Assembly (NCBI RefSeq): GCF_000504305.1
Contig: NZ_KI632512.1
Span: 3,288,404-3,352,403 of the forward strand
DNA: 64,000 nt
DNA from: Nitratidesulfovibrio termitidis HI1
GTDB taxonomy: Bacteria > Desulfobacterota > Desulfovibrionia > Desulfovibrionales > Desulfovibrionaceae
Reading direction: 5' to 3'
Part shown: positions 52,050 through 63,068 of the stretch, in pieces
Numbering within the stretch: position 1 is the first letter of the stretch
How the letters are laid out: the number at the start of each line of letters is the position of its first letter
Translations under genes and position numbers: made by a program
Notes under the pieces: model-generated
Databases searched by the model: none
What the model was told of the DNA's origin: nothing
What the model saw: the letters and a program-made list of their open reading frames with translations, nothing else

Positions 52050-53491
52050 GATGTGGTCTCGCCAGTTGGAGAGGTTGGGGCGGTTGTGACGGTCGCGGAG
52101 GCAGCCCCGGTCGAGGAGGTCGGCCCGGTAGCTACGGTCGGGGAACACGCGCGCAAGGCGGAAGGGCCGGGGGCGGGAACGGCGACGGCAGCCGGGGCAA
52201 TGGCCACGGCCACGGTGACGCCCCGCGCGGCGGACTTGGGAACCAGCAGGACGGCATCAGCGCCCGCCTGCCGGGCGGAGAGCAGGGCGGCGGCCTCGGC
52301 CACGCCCACTTCCGGTACGCCCAGCACCTCTGCGGCCTTGGGAGAAGGGTGCGGCACGGGCACTGCGGCCAGGCTGGCCGCATCGAAAAAGTGCAGCCTT
52401 GTTCCCAGCGCGGCGGCGGCGCGGTGCAGGCCATGTTCGTCGGCCTTGATGTCCACGGATGCCAGCGCCGCCACGGAAGCCGGGGCCAGCCGGGCGGCGG
52501 CCAGCACCTCGCGGATGCGGGCCACGATGACATCACCATCCACCCCGCGTCTGCACCCCGCGCCCACATGCAGCACGCGCGGATGCAGCACAAGGCGGCG
52601 CGGTGCGCCCGGGTGATCGTGCGGGGTGACCAGCACCGAGGGCGCATCGGGCGGAAGGTCGGCGGGGTCATTGACGAAGCGGAAAAGGGGTGCGGGGCGG
52701 TCCGGGGCAGCAGTATCGCCGCCGCAAGCCGCCAGTGCGCCGTGCGTCCCTATGTGGTCCGTCTCCGCTTCGTCAGCCAAGGCGTTGGTTGCGCGCAGCC
52801 CCAGCGTGTCGGCTGGGTCGCAGATCCATACCGGTTCCCCGGCCAGCAGCGCGCCGTTGACGTGACGGACCATGGCGATGTCGGCCATGACCAGCCCGGC
52901 CCGCGCGGCCAGCAGGTCGAACGAGGGCAGCCCCTCGGTGTCCGTGGCGGTGGTGATGACCGGCGTTCCGCAGGTAGCTTCGGCCACCTGCCGGGCCAGG
53001 TCGTTGCCGCCGCCCAGATGCCCGGACAGCAGACTGATGGCGAAAGCCCCGCGCTGGTCGCAGACCACAACACAGGGGTCCTGGGCCTTGCTGGCGATAT
53101 GCGGGGCGATGCAGCGTACCACGATGCCCGTGGCCGCCACGAAGACGTGGCCGGGATGCAGGCGGAAGGTGCGCGTCACAAGCTCCGCCAGCGAGGTGAA
53201 CGGCAGGGCGGTTGGCGCATCGGGATTGCCGCTGGCGGCACGCGGTACGTCGGATGGCGTGCCTGCCGCCGTATCCCGCGCAGGGGCCGTGACCTCGTGC
53301 GGCCTGGCGTTGTCCGCCCCGCCCGCATTCCCCACACCTCGGTTCGGCACGCACAGCCGTTCCGGCAGGTACAGCACTCCGCCCAGTTTTCCGGCAATGC
53401 GCCGCGCCAACGCGGCCCCGCCGGGGGTCAGCGCGTACACGGCCATGGGCCGTTCGGAGGTCTGGCGGGGCGTGTGGGGCATGGCGGTCAT
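52046..53491 (-). CDS. cbiG: Cobalt-precorrin-5A hydrolase
   Basis: About 481 residues (start 53491; ATGs at 53482 and 53446 are alternatives, none with a strong ribosome site). N-terminal YALTPGGAALARRIA, the core VFVAATGIVVRCIAPHIASKAQDPCVVVCDQRGAFAISLLSGHLGGGNDLA (given here only as landmark segments VAATGIVVR and LLSGHLGGGN), and the C-terminal VLHVGAGCRRGV define CbiG. It opens the delta-lactone and releases acetaldehyde in anaerobic B12 synthesis. An Ala/Pro-rich insertion of about 35 residues follows the first strand-helix unit, and the C-terminal 40 residues are low complexity. Confidence 0.9.
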   Translation of the reverse strand: MTAMPHTPRQTSERPMAVYALTPGGAALARRIAGKLGGVLYLPERLCVPNRGVGNAGGADNARPHEVTAPARDTAAGTPSDVPRAASGNPDAPTALPFTSLAELVTRTFRLHPGHVFVAATGIVVRCIAPHIASKAQDPCVVVCDQRGAFAISLLSGHLGGGNDLARQVAEATCGTPVITTATDTEGLPSFDLLAARAGLVMADIAMVRHVNGALLAGEPVWICDPADTLGLRATNALADEAETDHIGTHGALAACGGDTAAPDRPAPLFRFVNDPADLPPDAPSVLVTPHDHPGAPRRLVLHPRVLHVGAGCRRGVDGDVIVARIREVLAAARLAPASVAALASVDIKADEHGLHRAAAALGTRLHFFDAASLAAVPVPHPSPKAAEVLGVPEVGVAEAAALLSARQAGADAVLLVPKSAARGVTVAVAIAPAAVAVPAPGPSALRACSPTVATGPTSSTGAASATVTTAPTSPTGETTS

Positions 53492-53601
53492 GACGGGGTT
53501 GGGTGTGCTTTCGCGGGCTGTTCTTTCGGGGGGGCGGTTGGCCCACGGCTCGTCCGCCGGTTCCGTGCCGGCGCGTTCGTGCGTCCGGGGCCACAACGCA
53601 A

Positions 53602-53635
53602 ACGGGGGCGGGGCCGTACCGGCATCCGCCCCCGT
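53602..53635 (-). terminator. Terminator of hemL
   Basis: Perfect 10-bp arms ACGGGGGCGG and CCGCCCCCGT; read from hemL the hairpin is followed by TTGCGTTG. It separates hemL from cbiG. Confidence 0.75.
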
Positions 53636-53667
53636 GGTCGTCGGTTGGTGGCTGCGGCGCGCCGTGG

Positions 53668-54945
<1,278 letters not shown>

Positions 54946-55232
54946 GCTGCGTTCTCCGTGGTGTCGCCGAATGGGGTGGCGGTAGTTGGCGAAGCGTGCG
55001 GTGGCTTGCGGGGCAGATTGGTGGCGTAGCCTGTGGTTATCGCGGTGTCGTTGTCAGCGGAAACCGCCTTGCCCGGCGGACAAAAATAGTAATTCCTCGC
55101 ATCACGTCCGCATCAGCCATCCGCACCGGAAGACCGGCGCGGAGTGTAAGGAAGAAAGGCAGTCTCTCGGAATATGGAAGGGGAAAAGAAGCGGACAGGC
55201 GGCAGGGCCGCGAGCCGGTCGTACGTCCCTGC

Positions 55233-55733
55233 CTATTCCGGAAAATAGACCATGGAGGTCTTTTTCAGCTCGCGCAGCGATTCGAGCACGGCGTACTCGT
55301 CGAGCACGGTTTCGCGGCGCAGCTGTTCGATCACTTCCAGGTGTTCCGTCTCGTGGCGGCCATGGATCATGGTGTACAGTTCGTACGGCCAGTCGGGCGC
55401 GGACGAGGGGCGGTAGTAGGCGTGCGAGATCAGCGGGTGTTCGGCGGCCTGCTTGCCAGCCTCTTCGGCCTGCTGTTCGGTGACGCGCCAGGCCACCATG
55501 GCGTTGTGGGTCCACCCGGCGCGCTGGTGCTTGATGCTGGCGCCGAAGCGGCGGATGGAACCGTCTTCCTTCATGCGGCGCAGCAGGTCGAGCACGGTGG
55601 CCTCGTCGGCGCCCACGGCGGCGGCGATGTCTGCGTACGGGGTGGCGCTGTCGGGCAGGTTCTTCTGTACGATGGCCAGAATGCGGCGTTCAATGTCCGT
55701 GAATCGGGGCGCGGTGTCGTCGGGACGGCTCAT
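55233..55733 (-). CDS. ahbB: Siroheme decarboxylase subunit (AhbB/NirDL-like, Lrp/AsnC fold)
   Basis: 166 residues. The N-terminus is an AsnC-type helix-turn-helix ([19 protein letters not shown], then [25 protein letters not shown]); the C-terminal ferredoxin-like half has [24 protein letters not shown], the NirDL/AhbAB pattern with conserved His and Tyr. In sulfate reducers AhbA-AhbB decarboxylate siroheme to didecarboxysiroheme on the alternative heme route. The hemL neighbour supports this over a plain Lrp regulator. GAGGA precedes the ATG at 55733. Choice between AhbA and AhbB is by resemblance. Confidence 0.82.
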   Translation of the reverse strand: MSRPDDTAPRFTDIERRILAIVQKNLPDSATPYADIAAAVGADEATVLDLLRRMKEDGSIRRFGASIKHQRAGWTHNAMVAWRVTEQQAEEAGKQAAEHPLISHAYYRPSSAPDWPYELYTMIHGRHETEHLEVIEQLRRETVLDEYAVLESLRELKKTSMVYFPE

Positions 55734-56198
55734 GCGTGGTCCTCGTTCGGTTGCGGTTCGACACACGCTGATACCCCGTCCCACCGGACGACGCAACCCG
55801 CAGGCAGGGTGAGGGGGGGGCGGGTATGGGCTGGGACCGTGGGACCGGGGCGTGTGGCCGTGGCGCGTGGCCGTGGCGCGTCCGGGCGTGCGCGCAACGT
55901 GGCAGCAGGGCAAGGGATGGGGGCAGAACGACGCGTGCCGTGTGCCGTGCGCGGGGGGGTGACCGGACAGCGTGGCAGCGGGGCGGCGCCGGGTACCGAT
56001 TCGGGCGGGAGACATCGCCCGTCCGTCACTCGTCCGTCATCATCCGGCACCGGATTGCCGTATGAGGTCGCGGCGCGCCTGCCTTGTGGCGGCTCGCGCT
56101 TTGCCATATCCTTTCGCACCATTGATGGACTCGGCACGTCTGACATACTTGGCACACTTGGCACACCACGGGCCGCTTGCGGCCACGGAGAACACGAC
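55734..56198. other. 465-bp divergent gap between ahbB and gpsA
   Basis: No gene is supported. It contains a 13-bp direct repeat GGCCGTGGCGCGT (55856 and 55869) and, close to gpsA, an ACTTGGCACA direct repeat (about 56148-56167) within a less GC-rich stretch likely to hold the gpsA promoter. Confidence 0.45.
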
Positions 56199-57206
56199 AT
56201 GACCAGCGACGCCATGCGCATCGCCGTCATCGGGGGCGGCAGCTGGGGCACGGCCCTGGCCCACCTGCTGGCGGGCAAGGGCTACGATGCGCGCCTGCTG
56301 CTGCGCGACGCCGATGTGGCGCAGGCCATCAACACCCGGCACGAAAACCCGCGCTACCTGGCGGGGCTGGCCCTGCATCCCGGCGTGCGCGCGCATGTGG
56401 CCGCCGGTGAGGCGCTGGAAGGCGCGGACGTGGTGCTTTCCGTGGTGCCCTGCCAGCAGGTGCGCGGGGTGCTGCGCGGGCTGCGGCCCCTGTTGCCGCG
56501 CGAGGTGGTGTTCGTCAGCGCCAGCAAGGGCGTGGAGGCGGGCAGCATGCGCACCATCGCAGAGATGGTGGCCGAGGAACTGGCCGGGCTGGACCCGCAC
56601 TACGCGGTGCTTTCCGGGCCGTCCTTCGCGGCAGAGGTGGTGCGCAACCTGCCCACCGCCGTGGTGCTGGGCTGCACGGATGCGGACCTTGGCGCGCGGC
56701 TGCGCGAGGTGTTTTCCACCCCCGGCTTCCGCACCTATTCCAGCACGGACGTGCGTGGCGTGGAGCTTGGCGGCGCGGTGAAGAACGTCATCGCCATTGC
56801 CGCCGGGCTGTCCGACGGTCTCGGCTTCGGCAGCAATGCGCGGGCCGGGCTGATCACGCGCGGGCTGGCGGAAATGTCCCGTCTGGGCGAGGCGCTGGGC
56901 GCGCGGGCGTCCACCTTCATGGGTCTTTCCGGGCTTGGGGATCTGGTGCTGACCTGCACCGGCGACCTTTCGCGCAACCGGCAGGTGGGGCTGCGCCTTG
57001 CCGAGGGGCGGGCGCTGGCCGACATCGTCACCGAGATGCGCATGGTGGCCGAAGGGGTGAAGACCACAGAGGCCGTGCACGACCTTGCCGCCGCCATGGG
57101 CGTGGACATGCCCATCACCGACGCCATGTACAGCGTGCTGCACGACGGCGCGAACCCGCACGACGCGGTGCGCGAACTGATGACGCGGGAGCTGAAGGAA
57201 GAGTAG
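56199..57206 (+). CDS. gpsA: NAD(P)-dependent glycerol-3-phosphate dehydrogenase
   Basis: 335 residues. The Rossmann motif IAVIGGGSWGTALA opens the protein; SASKGVEAG, SGPSFAAEV, the catalytic Lys in GGAVKNVIAIAAG, and GLSGLGDLVLTCT complete the family pattern. It makes sn-glycerol 3-phosphate for phospholipid synthesis. The ATG at 56199 follows GGAG; an internal ATG at 56214 would remove five residues. The long frame upstream of 56199 is not protein-like. It is followed after 15 bp by the convergent yjbQ-family gene. Confidence 0.95.
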   Translation: MTSDAMRIAVIGGGSWGTALAHLLAGKGYDARLLLRDADVAQAINTRHENPRYLAGLALHPGVRAHVAAGEALEGADVVLSVVPCQQVRGVLRGLRPLLPREVVFVSASKGVEAGSMRTIAEMVAEELAGLDPHYAVLSGPSFAAEVVRNLPTAVVLGCTDADLGARLREVFSTPGFRTYSSTDVRGVELGGAVKNVIAIAAGLSDGLGFGSNARAGLITRGLAEMSRLGEALGARASTFMGLSGLGDLVLTCTGDLSRNRQVGLRLAEGRALADIVTEMRMVAEGVKTTEAVHDLAAAMGVDMPITDAMYSVLHDGANPHDAVRELMTRELKEE

Positions 57207-57221
57207 CCTGCCCTGTTCTGG

Positions 57222-57617
57222 CTACCCCGGCAACCACTGCACCCACAGCTTCCTGTCGCGCGGGCCGTCGAATTCGCAGAAATACACCCCCTGCCATGTG
57301 CCAAGGCGCAGCCGCCCGCCATCCACGATGAGCAGCAGGGACGGCCCGAACAGGCTGGTCTTGATGTGCGCGTCGCTGTTGCCTTCGGCATGGCGGTAGT
57401 CGCCGCGCCGGGGGACGATGGTGCCCATGTTCACGGCAATGTCGCGGGCAACATCCGGGTCGGCGGCCTCGTTCACGGTCACCGCGCCGGTGGTGTGCGG
57501 GCAGAACAGCACCAGCGCACCATCGGTCCAGCTCTTGCGGGTCACCAGTTCCTGTAGCTCTTCGGTCACATCCAGCAATTGTTCGCGCGTGGTGGTGCGC
57601 AGGGACAGCGTTTCCAT
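57222..57617 (-). CDS. UPF0047/YjbQ family protein (secondary thiamine-phosphate synthase type)
   Basis: 131 residues, full family length. Conserved parts are LVLFCPHTTGAVTVNEAADPDV, the H in RGDYRHAEGNSDAHIKTSLFGPS and the closing GTWQGVYFCEFDGPR. Members form a trimer with clustered His/Glu residues; some complement thiamine-phosphate synthase mutants, but the natural role is uncertain. AAAGGAG precedes the ATG. Convergent with gpsA and divergent from selB. Confidence 0.9.
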   Translation of the reverse strand: METLSLRTTTREQLLDVTEELQELVTRKSWTDGALVLFCPHTTGAVTVNEAADPDVARDIAVNMGTIVPRRGDYRHAEGNSDAHIKTSLFGPSLLLIVDGGRLRLGTWQGVYFCEFDGPRDRKLWVQWLPG

Positions 57618-57973
57618 GGGGATCTCCTTTGGGGGAATCTGGACGCGTTTTCGCTGTTTTATCAGTGCACACAGCGTGTTGCGGGTGTGTTTGCCGTCCT
57701 GCCAGCTTGAGTCCGTGCTGCTTTTTGCCTACAACCACATGACGATGCGAGGCAAGTGAGGTTTATGCCGGGGTGTTGCTCCCGCGCCTGCCTGCCTGCG
57801 TCTGTGCCGCTTCCATGCAGCCCCTGCGAACATTGAGGGGTGCAGGGGACAGCGTCCCCTGCCCGCCGGAGGCACAATAAAAATCTCCGGCATTGGGCGC
57901 AGCGGATACAACCGCCCGCCGGAGGCATCTACAAACGCTCTCCGCCGAAGGCACAACACCCGGGAGTACACGC
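57618..57973. other. 356-bp structured gap upstream of selB
   Basis: In the 57821-57954 part, GCAGGGG (57842) can pair either with CCCCTGC at 57821-57827 or with TCCCCTGC at 57855-57862, so two hairpins exclude each other. A third hairpin GCCGGAG/CTCCGGC lies at 57865-57891. CCCGCCGGAGGCA occurs at 57862 and 57915, with a decayed copy near 57940. It may be a dispersed intergenic repeat or a selB leader control. I looked for a selenocysteine tRNA here and found none. Confidence 0.5.
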
Positions 57974-59926
57974 ATGCCTGTCGTCATGGGCACCGCAGGA
58001 CATATCGACCACGGCAAGACCTCGCTGGTCCGCGCGCTGACCGGCATCGACTGCGACCGGCTGGAAGAGGAAAAGCGGAGGGGCATCACCATCGAGCTCG
58101 GCTTCGCGTTCTGCGATCTGCCGGGCGCCGGGGCTGATGGCGGTCGGCTGGGCATCGTGGACGTGCCGGGGCACGAACGCTTCGTCAAGAACATGGTGGC
58201 CGGGGCGTCGGGCATCGACTTCGTCATGCTGGTCATTGCGGCGGACGAAGGGGTGATGCCCCAGACCCGCGAACATCTGGAAATCTGCTCGCTGCTGGGC
58301 ATCCGGCACGGATTGGTGGCCCTGACCAAGGTGGACATGGTGGACCCGGAATGGCTGGACTTGGCGCAGGAGGACGTGGCCGGGTTCCTGGCCGGGACGT
58401 TCCTTGAGGGCGCGCCCATCTTTCCGGTGTCCTCAACCACCGGGCAGGGGCTGGATGCGCTGCGCGAACACCTGGCCATGCTGGAGCGCGAACTGCGCCC
58501 GGTGCGCCGCAGCGACCTGTTCCGGCTGCCCGTGGACCGCGTGTTCACCATGAAGGGGCACGGCACGGTGGTCACCGGCACCATGGTGTCCGGCAGCGTG
58601 AAGGTGGGTGACGAGGTGCTGCTGTACCCCGGCGGCGCGCAGACGAAGGTGCGCAGCCTGCAAAGCCATGGCGGCCCGGTGGACGTGGCCCCTGCAGGGC
58701 GGCGCACCGCGGTCAACGTGCAGGGGCTGGACGTGGAGGACGTGCAGCGCGGCGACGTGCTGGCCCACCCCGGCACGCTGTTTCCGTCCTTGCGCTGGAT
58801 GACCCGGCTGACCTGCCTGTCGTCCGCGCCCACGCCGCTGAAGAACCGCACCGAGGTGCATTTTCACCACGGCGCGCGCGAGGTGCTGGCGCGGCTGTAC
58901 TTCCCCGACCGGGACAAGCTGGCCCCCGGAGAAACCGCACTGTGCGAGGTGCGCTTTACCGAACCCATGGTGGGCGTTGCGGGCGACCGCTGCGTGGTGC
59001 GCTCGTTCTCGCCGCTGCGCACGGTGGCCGGTGGCGCGGTGCTGCACCCGCTGGGGCTGGACCTGCGCCGCAAGGACGCTGAATTTGCCGACAAACTGGC
59101 CTTGCTGGAAGGGTTGCCCGACGTTCACGAGGCGGGCGACGCCGCCACGCAGGAGGCGGCCACCCAGGCCCTGCTGCGGCTGGCCGGTTCCGCCGGGGCG
59201 CGGTTTGCCCAGCTTTCGGTGCTGACCAACCTGGAATCCAAGCGGCTGGACAAGGCCCTGCAAGCCCTGGGGGCCAAGGGGCGGGTGTTCTGCTTTGACC
59301 GGGACGAGCGCGCCTACGTGGACGCGGAGACGGTGCGCCGTCTGGCGGCGGGGTGCCTGACCCGCGCGGCGGAATACCACGCCCGCGAACCGCTGAAACC
59401 GGGTATGGCGCGCGGGGCGCTGTCCGCCGGGTGGGGGCGGGGGCTGCATCCCAAGCTGGTGCATTTCATCATCGAGCGGCTGCTGAAGGCGGGCGAACTG
59501 GTGGCCGAAGGCGACGTGCTGCGCCTGCCGGGGCACAAGGTGTCGCTGGCGTCGGACCAGGAGGGCCTGCGCGCAAAGATTCGCACGGCCTATGCAGAAG
59601 GGGGCAGCAGCCCGCCCAATGCCAAGGACGTGCTGGAACCGCTGGGGCTGGAATTCAAGGAAGCGGCGGCGGTGTTCAAGCTGTTGCAGGACGCCGGGGA
59701 ACTGGTGAAGGTGAAGGACGGCCTGTACTTTCCCGGCCCGGTGATGGCGGATCTGAAGGCCCGCGTGACCGCGTGGTTCGACACCCACGACGACCTCGAC
59801 CCGGCGGGGTTCAAGGAACTATCGGGCGGCCTTTCTCGCAAGTACGTGATTCCGTTGCTGGAATATTTCGACAAGGAGCGCGTGACCATTCGCGTGGGGG
59901 ACAAGCGCCAACTGCGAGGACGGTAG
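57974..59926 (+). CDS. selB: Selenocysteine-specific elongation factor SelB
   Basis: 650 residues. GTPase domain with [19 protein letters not shown] (P-loop), [24 protein letters not shown] and TKVD; an EF-Tu-like domain 2 with [15 protein letters not shown]; then the C-terminal winged-helix repeats that bind SECIS hairpins (segments [18 protein letters not shown] and [17 protein letters not shown]). It delivers Sec-tRNA to UGA codons marked by a SECIS element. Start MPVVMGTAG at 57974 fits the family, with GGGAG upstream. Its presence means UGA can be read as selenocysteine here. Confidence 0.96.
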   Translation: MPVVMGTAGHIDHGKTSLVRALTGIDCDRLEEEKRRGITIELGFAFCDLPGAGADGGRLGIVDVPGHERFVKNMVAGASGIDFVMLVIAADEGVMPQTREHLEICSLLGIRHGLVALTKVDMVDPEWLDLAQEDVAGFLAGTFLEGAPIFPVSSTTGQGLDALREHLAMLERELRPVRRSDLFRLPVDRVFTMKGHGTVVTGTMVSGSVKVGDEVLLYPGGAQTKVRSLQSHGGPVDVAPAGRRTAVNVQGLDVEDVQRGDVLAHPGTLFPSLRWMTRLTCLSSAPTPLKNRTEVHFHHGAREVLARLYFPDRDKLAPGETALCEVRFTEPMVGVAGDRCVVRSFSPLRTVAGGAVLHPLGLDLRRKDAEFADKLALLEGLPDVHEAGDAATQEAATQALLRLAGSAGARFAQLSVLTNLESKRLDKALQALGAKGRVFCFDRDERAYVDAETVRRLAAGCLTRAAEYHAREPLKPGMARGALSAGWGRGLHPKLVHFIIERLLKAGELVAEGDVLRLPGHKVSLASDQEGLRAKIRTAYAEGGSSPPNAKDVLEPLGLEFKEAAAVFKLLQDAGELVKVKDGLYFPGPVMADLKARVTAWFDTHDDLDPAGFKELSGGLSRKYVIPLLEYFDKERVTIRVGDKRQLRGR

Positions 59927-60010
59927 CCAGCAGAGCGCCTCGCGCGCGGGCTGCCCGCCTGGCAACGCGGGCAGGCATGCGGGAGCAGCCTTTTTCAAGG
60001 CATGAAAAAG

Positions 60011-60040
60011 CGCCGCCACCGGAGGGTTCCGGTGGCGGCG
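60011..60040. terminator. Bidirectional terminator between selB and the small convergent gene
   Basis: Perfect 12-bp arms CGCCGCCACCGG/CCGGTGGCGGCG with a 6-base loop; TTCTGTGTCT follows on the plus strand and CTTTTTC on the minus strand. Confidence 0.85.
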
Positions 60041-60062
60041 TTCTGTGTCTGTCTGCGGAAAA

Positions 60063-60326
60063 TCAGAACAACAGCGCGCGCAGGCTGCCCAGAAGGCCGC
60101 CGAAAGTGCCCTGAGATGGCCCGGCCATGCCGGGCGGCAGCGGCAGCACCACGTCTCCGGCGTCGGGGTCTGGCTGGGCGGCAAGGCGCTGGCGCAGGGC
60201 CGCGTAGGCCTGGTCCAGGCGTTCCTCTTCGCTGCGGCGTTTGCGCTCGGCATCGCGCATGGTGCGTTCGTGGCGCTCCATGGCGTCCTGGTGCCGCTTC
60301 AGCAGGTGTTCGACATCGTCGTGCAT
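60063..60326 (-). CDS. Small charged protein of unknown function
   Basis: 87 residues from the ATG at 60326 (GAGG upstream; a GTG one codon earlier is possible). Residues 1-50 form a highly charged helix (RHQDAMERHERTMRDAERK), followed by a Pro/Gly-rich linker and a hydrophobic end GGLLGSLRALLF. No recognised domain. It might be a membrane- or partner-anchored coiled coil. It ends at the shared terminator with selB. Confidence 0.6.
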   Translation of the reverse strand: MHDDVEHLLKRHQDAMERHERTMRDAERKRRSEEERLDQAYAALRQRLAAQPDPDAGDVVLPLPPGMAGPSQGTFGGLLGSLRALLF

Positions 60327-60740
60327 CACGAACCTCGCTGTGGCCGGATCCCGCTTGCAGGCCCCCCGGCAATGACGTGCGGAGTCATTCTTCCTGTACG
60401 CAGGTCACGAATATCTTTAGAAAATTGTTGCTCGAAATATAGCGCTCCCACGCATTTTCTGTCAATCGCATGAGATGCGCGGGTAAGGAAAAACCTGTGG
60501 TCCGGCTGACGACCCGCAGGTTCTCATGTCATGTCGCAGGGATTCGGCAACATACGGTTCCGGCGGCGAAAGAGGGACACTTGTCGTGGCGTGCTATTTC
60601 GCACAAGACAGATGTGCAGGGTGGCGATGCCGTGGCATGTCCGCCGAAGGTGCCGGGCGATTCCGTCAGGTCCCAGGTGCCGTGGGCGTCATGCCTCTGC
60701 TTCTGCTGACGTGGCCGTCATACCTCTGCTGACGTGGCCG
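60327..60740. other. 414-bp gap upstream of the small charged gene
   Basis: No gene is supported; short frames here are not protein-like. A less GC-rich stretch at 60400-60470 (AAAATTGTTGCTCGAAATATAGC) probably holds the promoter of the small gene. The right end carries copies of the 23-bp repeat. Confidence 0.4.
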
Positions 60741-60767
60741 TCATGCCTCTGCTGACGTGGCCGTCAT
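60703..60767. repeat. 23-bp tandem repeat across the end of the MinD-like gene
   Basis: CTGCTGACGTGGCCGTCAT occurs at 60703, 60726 and 60749 with a 4-bp spacer, period 23. The stop codon of the gene (60741) lies inside the array, so the array has shaped its C-terminus (MTATSAEA). Confidence 0.9.
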
Positions 60768-61667
60768 GGCCTGCAACCTGCGCCACACCTCGCGAAACAG
60801 GGCGCCTTCGGCATGGGGCGCGAATTCCGGCACGGAAAGCCCGGCGAACTGGGCGGCCATGAATACCGGTGAATGGGGCATGCTGCCGAGCATGGGCAGG
60901 CCGTGGTCGGCGCAGAATGCCTCGATCTGGCGAGCCATGCCGACGTGGATGTCCGCCTTGTTCAGCAGCACGGACGCATGCACGCCGAAATGCCTGGTCA
61001 GGGCATGTACCCGTTCCAGATCGTGCAGGGCAGAAACAGTGGGCTCCGTCACCAGCAGGGCCGTGTCCGCCCCGGCCAGCGAGGCGATGACCGGGCAGCC
61101 CACCCCCGGCGAACCATCGATGAGCACGGTGTCCGCGCCCAGCGCTTCGGCGATTTCGCGGGCGCGGGTGCGCACCGTGCTGACCAGCTTGCCGGAATTT
61201 TCCTCGCCGATGCCGAGCGCCGCGTGCACCATGGGGCCGAAGCGAGTGTCGGAAACGTACCATTCGCCGCAGTGGCGTTCATCCAGCGCCACGGCCCCCT
61301 CGGGGCAGACGTGGGCACAGGCGCCGCAACCTTCGCACATTTCGCGCGCCACCTGCGGCGGCGCGTTCAGGGCGCCGTAGCGGCAGGCTGTGGTGCAGGC
61401 GCCGCAGCGGGTGCACAGGGCGGCGTCAATGCGGGCCAGCACGCCGCTGTGAAAGTCGTGCCGCTCGCGCACCACGGGCGCCAGCAGCAGGTGCAGGTCC
61501 GATGCGTCCACGTCGCAATCGGCCAGCACCAGTGCGGGCGGGGGCGTTTCGCCTTTACATGCGGCGTCCTTCGGGGCCGCGTCTTCTCGGGCAACCGCAG
61601 CCAGTGCCGCCGTGACGCTGGTCTTGCCCGTGCCCCCCTTGCCGCTGATGACCACTATCTGCCGCAT
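60741..61667 (-). CDS. MinD/ParA-type ATPase with two [4Fe-4S] ferredoxin motifs (orp locus type, first)
   Basis: 308 residues. Deviant Walker A VVISGKGGTGKTSVTAALAA, two ferredoxin motifs CTRCGACTTACRYG and CEGCGACAHVCPEG (about residues 84-125), then IDGSPGVGCPVIASL and the C-terminal nucleotide-binding half. Such proteins in D. vulgaris belong to the orange protein complex, which carries a Mo-Cu-S cofactor and has been linked to cell division. It overlaps the second ATPase gene by 13 bp. No membrane segment. Confidence 0.88.
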   Translation of the reverse strand: MRQIVVISGKGGTGKTSVTAALAAVAREDAAPKDAACKGETPPPALVLADCDVDASDLHLLLAPVVRERHDFHSGVLARIDAALCTRCGACTTACRYGALNAPPQVAREMCEGCGACAHVCPEGAVALDERHCGEWYVSDTRFGPMVHAALGIGEENSGKLVSTVRTRAREIAEALGADTVLIDGSPGVGCPVIASLAGADTALLVTEPTVSALHDLERVHALTRHFGVHASVLLNKADIHVGMARQIEAFCADHGLPMLGSMPHSPVFMAAQFAGLSVPEFAPHAEGALFREVWRRLQAMTATSAEA

Positions 61668-62986
61668 GTTGGCTCCTTGCCGCCCGTGGTTGCGCCGGTT
61701 TCTTCTCTTGTTGTGCCCGGAGCCGCCACGCCTGTCGAACTAGTTGAACCGGCCAGATCAGCCAGATCAGCCAGACCGGCCAGATCAGCCAAGCCTGCCG
61801 ACTCCGCCGGACCGGCCAGTCCCAGGCCGTCCCATGGTCGGCGCGGACCGTCGGCACCCCTGGCCATGTCTTCCAGCACATCCGCCAGCCGTGCGTAGGC
61901 CGCGCGCACCTCGGGCGCGGCGTCGTGCATCAGGCTGCCCGTGGCTCCGCATTCCGCAGCCGCCCGGCTGAAGGGGATGACGCCCAGCAGGGGCACGCCT
62001 TCTTGCGCGGCCCAAGTGCGGACGGGGTCACCGGGTGGGGTGCATCCGGCGGTTTCTGTCGGCGGCTGTGCGGCGGGCAAGCCCATGCCGCCCCCCATTC
62101 CGGCCCGATTCAGCACCACGGCATGAGGCAGGCGCAGGTGGCGCGCAAGGCTTAGGGCCAGGCGCAGGTCGTGCAGGCCGAAGGGGGACGGTTCGGCCAC
62201 CAGCAACAGCAGGTCGGCGTCGTGCACGGCGTTGATGGCGGCGCAGGCGACGCCCGGCGGACAATCGCAGATGACGAAGGCGCACGACTCCGGTGCGGGT
62301 CCGTCCTTCGGGGCGGTGGCGCACGGCGGGACGGTCGGGAACGGCGCGTCCTTCACCGCCTTGATCAGCGGGGTGGCCATGGCCTCGCCGATGCGCAGCA
62401 CCCCGTCACGAAAGCGCAGGGCGGGGGCGGCGTCCGGACGTGCGAGGCCCCTTTCCGCCGTGGCGGCCCTGCCGGTTTGGTCCGCTCGGCCTGTTTGGTC
62501 TGCCCGGTCTGCCCGGTCTGTTTGGTCTGCCCGGTCTGGCCTGTTCACCATATTCCCCCTGTCCGCACCGTTGCCCATGGTCGGGCGAATGCGGGCGATG
62601 CCGCCGCGCACCTCGCCCACCAGGCGCGTGGCATAGGTCATGGCGCCCGTGGGGCAGACCAGCGCGCACAGGCCGCAGCCGTGGCACAGGTCCGGAAAGT
62701 CCAGCACCGTATCACCCATGAACGCCAGCGCCTTGAAACGGCAGGCATCCACGCAGCGGCGGCATGCAGCGCCAAGGCACAGGGTTTCGTTCACCCGGGG
62801 TACGGGCAGGGTGCACTGTTCGCGCGTCTTCCATTCCACGGGCAGGAACAGATGCGCGTTGGGTTCCTCCACGTCGCAGTCGGCAAGCGCCACGTGGTGT
62901 CCCCGCGCGGCAAGCAGCGCGGCAAGGTTCACGGCCACGGTGGTCTTGCCCGTGCCCCCCTTGCCGCTGGCAATGGCCAGTTTCAT
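61655..62986 (-). CDS. MinD/ParA-type ATPase with ferredoxin motifs and repetitive insert (orp locus type, second)
   Basis: 443 residues from MKLAIASGKGGTGKTTVAVNLAA. Cysteine motifs CLGAACRRCVDACRF and CHGCGLCALVCPTG (about residues 70-115) bind two clusters. An insert of about 40 residues at 140-180 is made of RADQT units from a 9-bp DNA repeat, and the C-terminal tail repeats GLADLA, also from a 9-bp repeat; both are absent from ordinary family members. ICDCPPGVACAAINAV and VLNRAG complete the fold. Partner of the ATPase encoded downstream; expressed from the sigma-54 promoter region upstream of the DUF5320-like gene. Confidence 0.87.
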   Translation of the reverse strand: MKLAIASGKGGTGKTTVAVNLAALLAARGHHVALADCDVEEPNAHLFLPVEWKTREQCTLPVPRVNETLCLGAACRRCVDACRFKALAFMGDTVLDFPDLCHGCGLCALVCPTGAMTYATRLVGEVRGGIARIRPTMGNGADRGNMVNRPDRADQTDRADRADQTGRADQTGRAATAERGLARPDAAPALRFRDGVLRIGEAMATPLIKAVKDAPFPTVPPCATAPKDGPAPESCAFVICDCPPGVACAAINAVHDADLLLLVAEPSPFGLHDLRLALSLARHLRLPHAVVLNRAGMGGGMGLPAAQPPTETAGCTPPGDPVRTWAAQEGVPLLGVIPFSRAAAECGATGSLMHDAAPEVRAAYARLADVLEDMARGADGPRRPWDGLGLAGPAESAGLADLAGLADLADLAGSTSSTGVAAPGTTREETGATTGGKEPTCGR

Positions 62987-63068
62987 GCGGCCTCCGTTGC
63001 CGTACCGAATGCATGCAGGCCGCCGGGGACGGCGTTTCCCGGGCGGCCTGTCCGAATTGCGGCGGCTG

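Noticed and set aside
57618-57973. Selenocysteine tRNA gene near selB
   Set aside because: No acceptor stem, TCA anticodon arm or T-loop could be assembled from this stretch.
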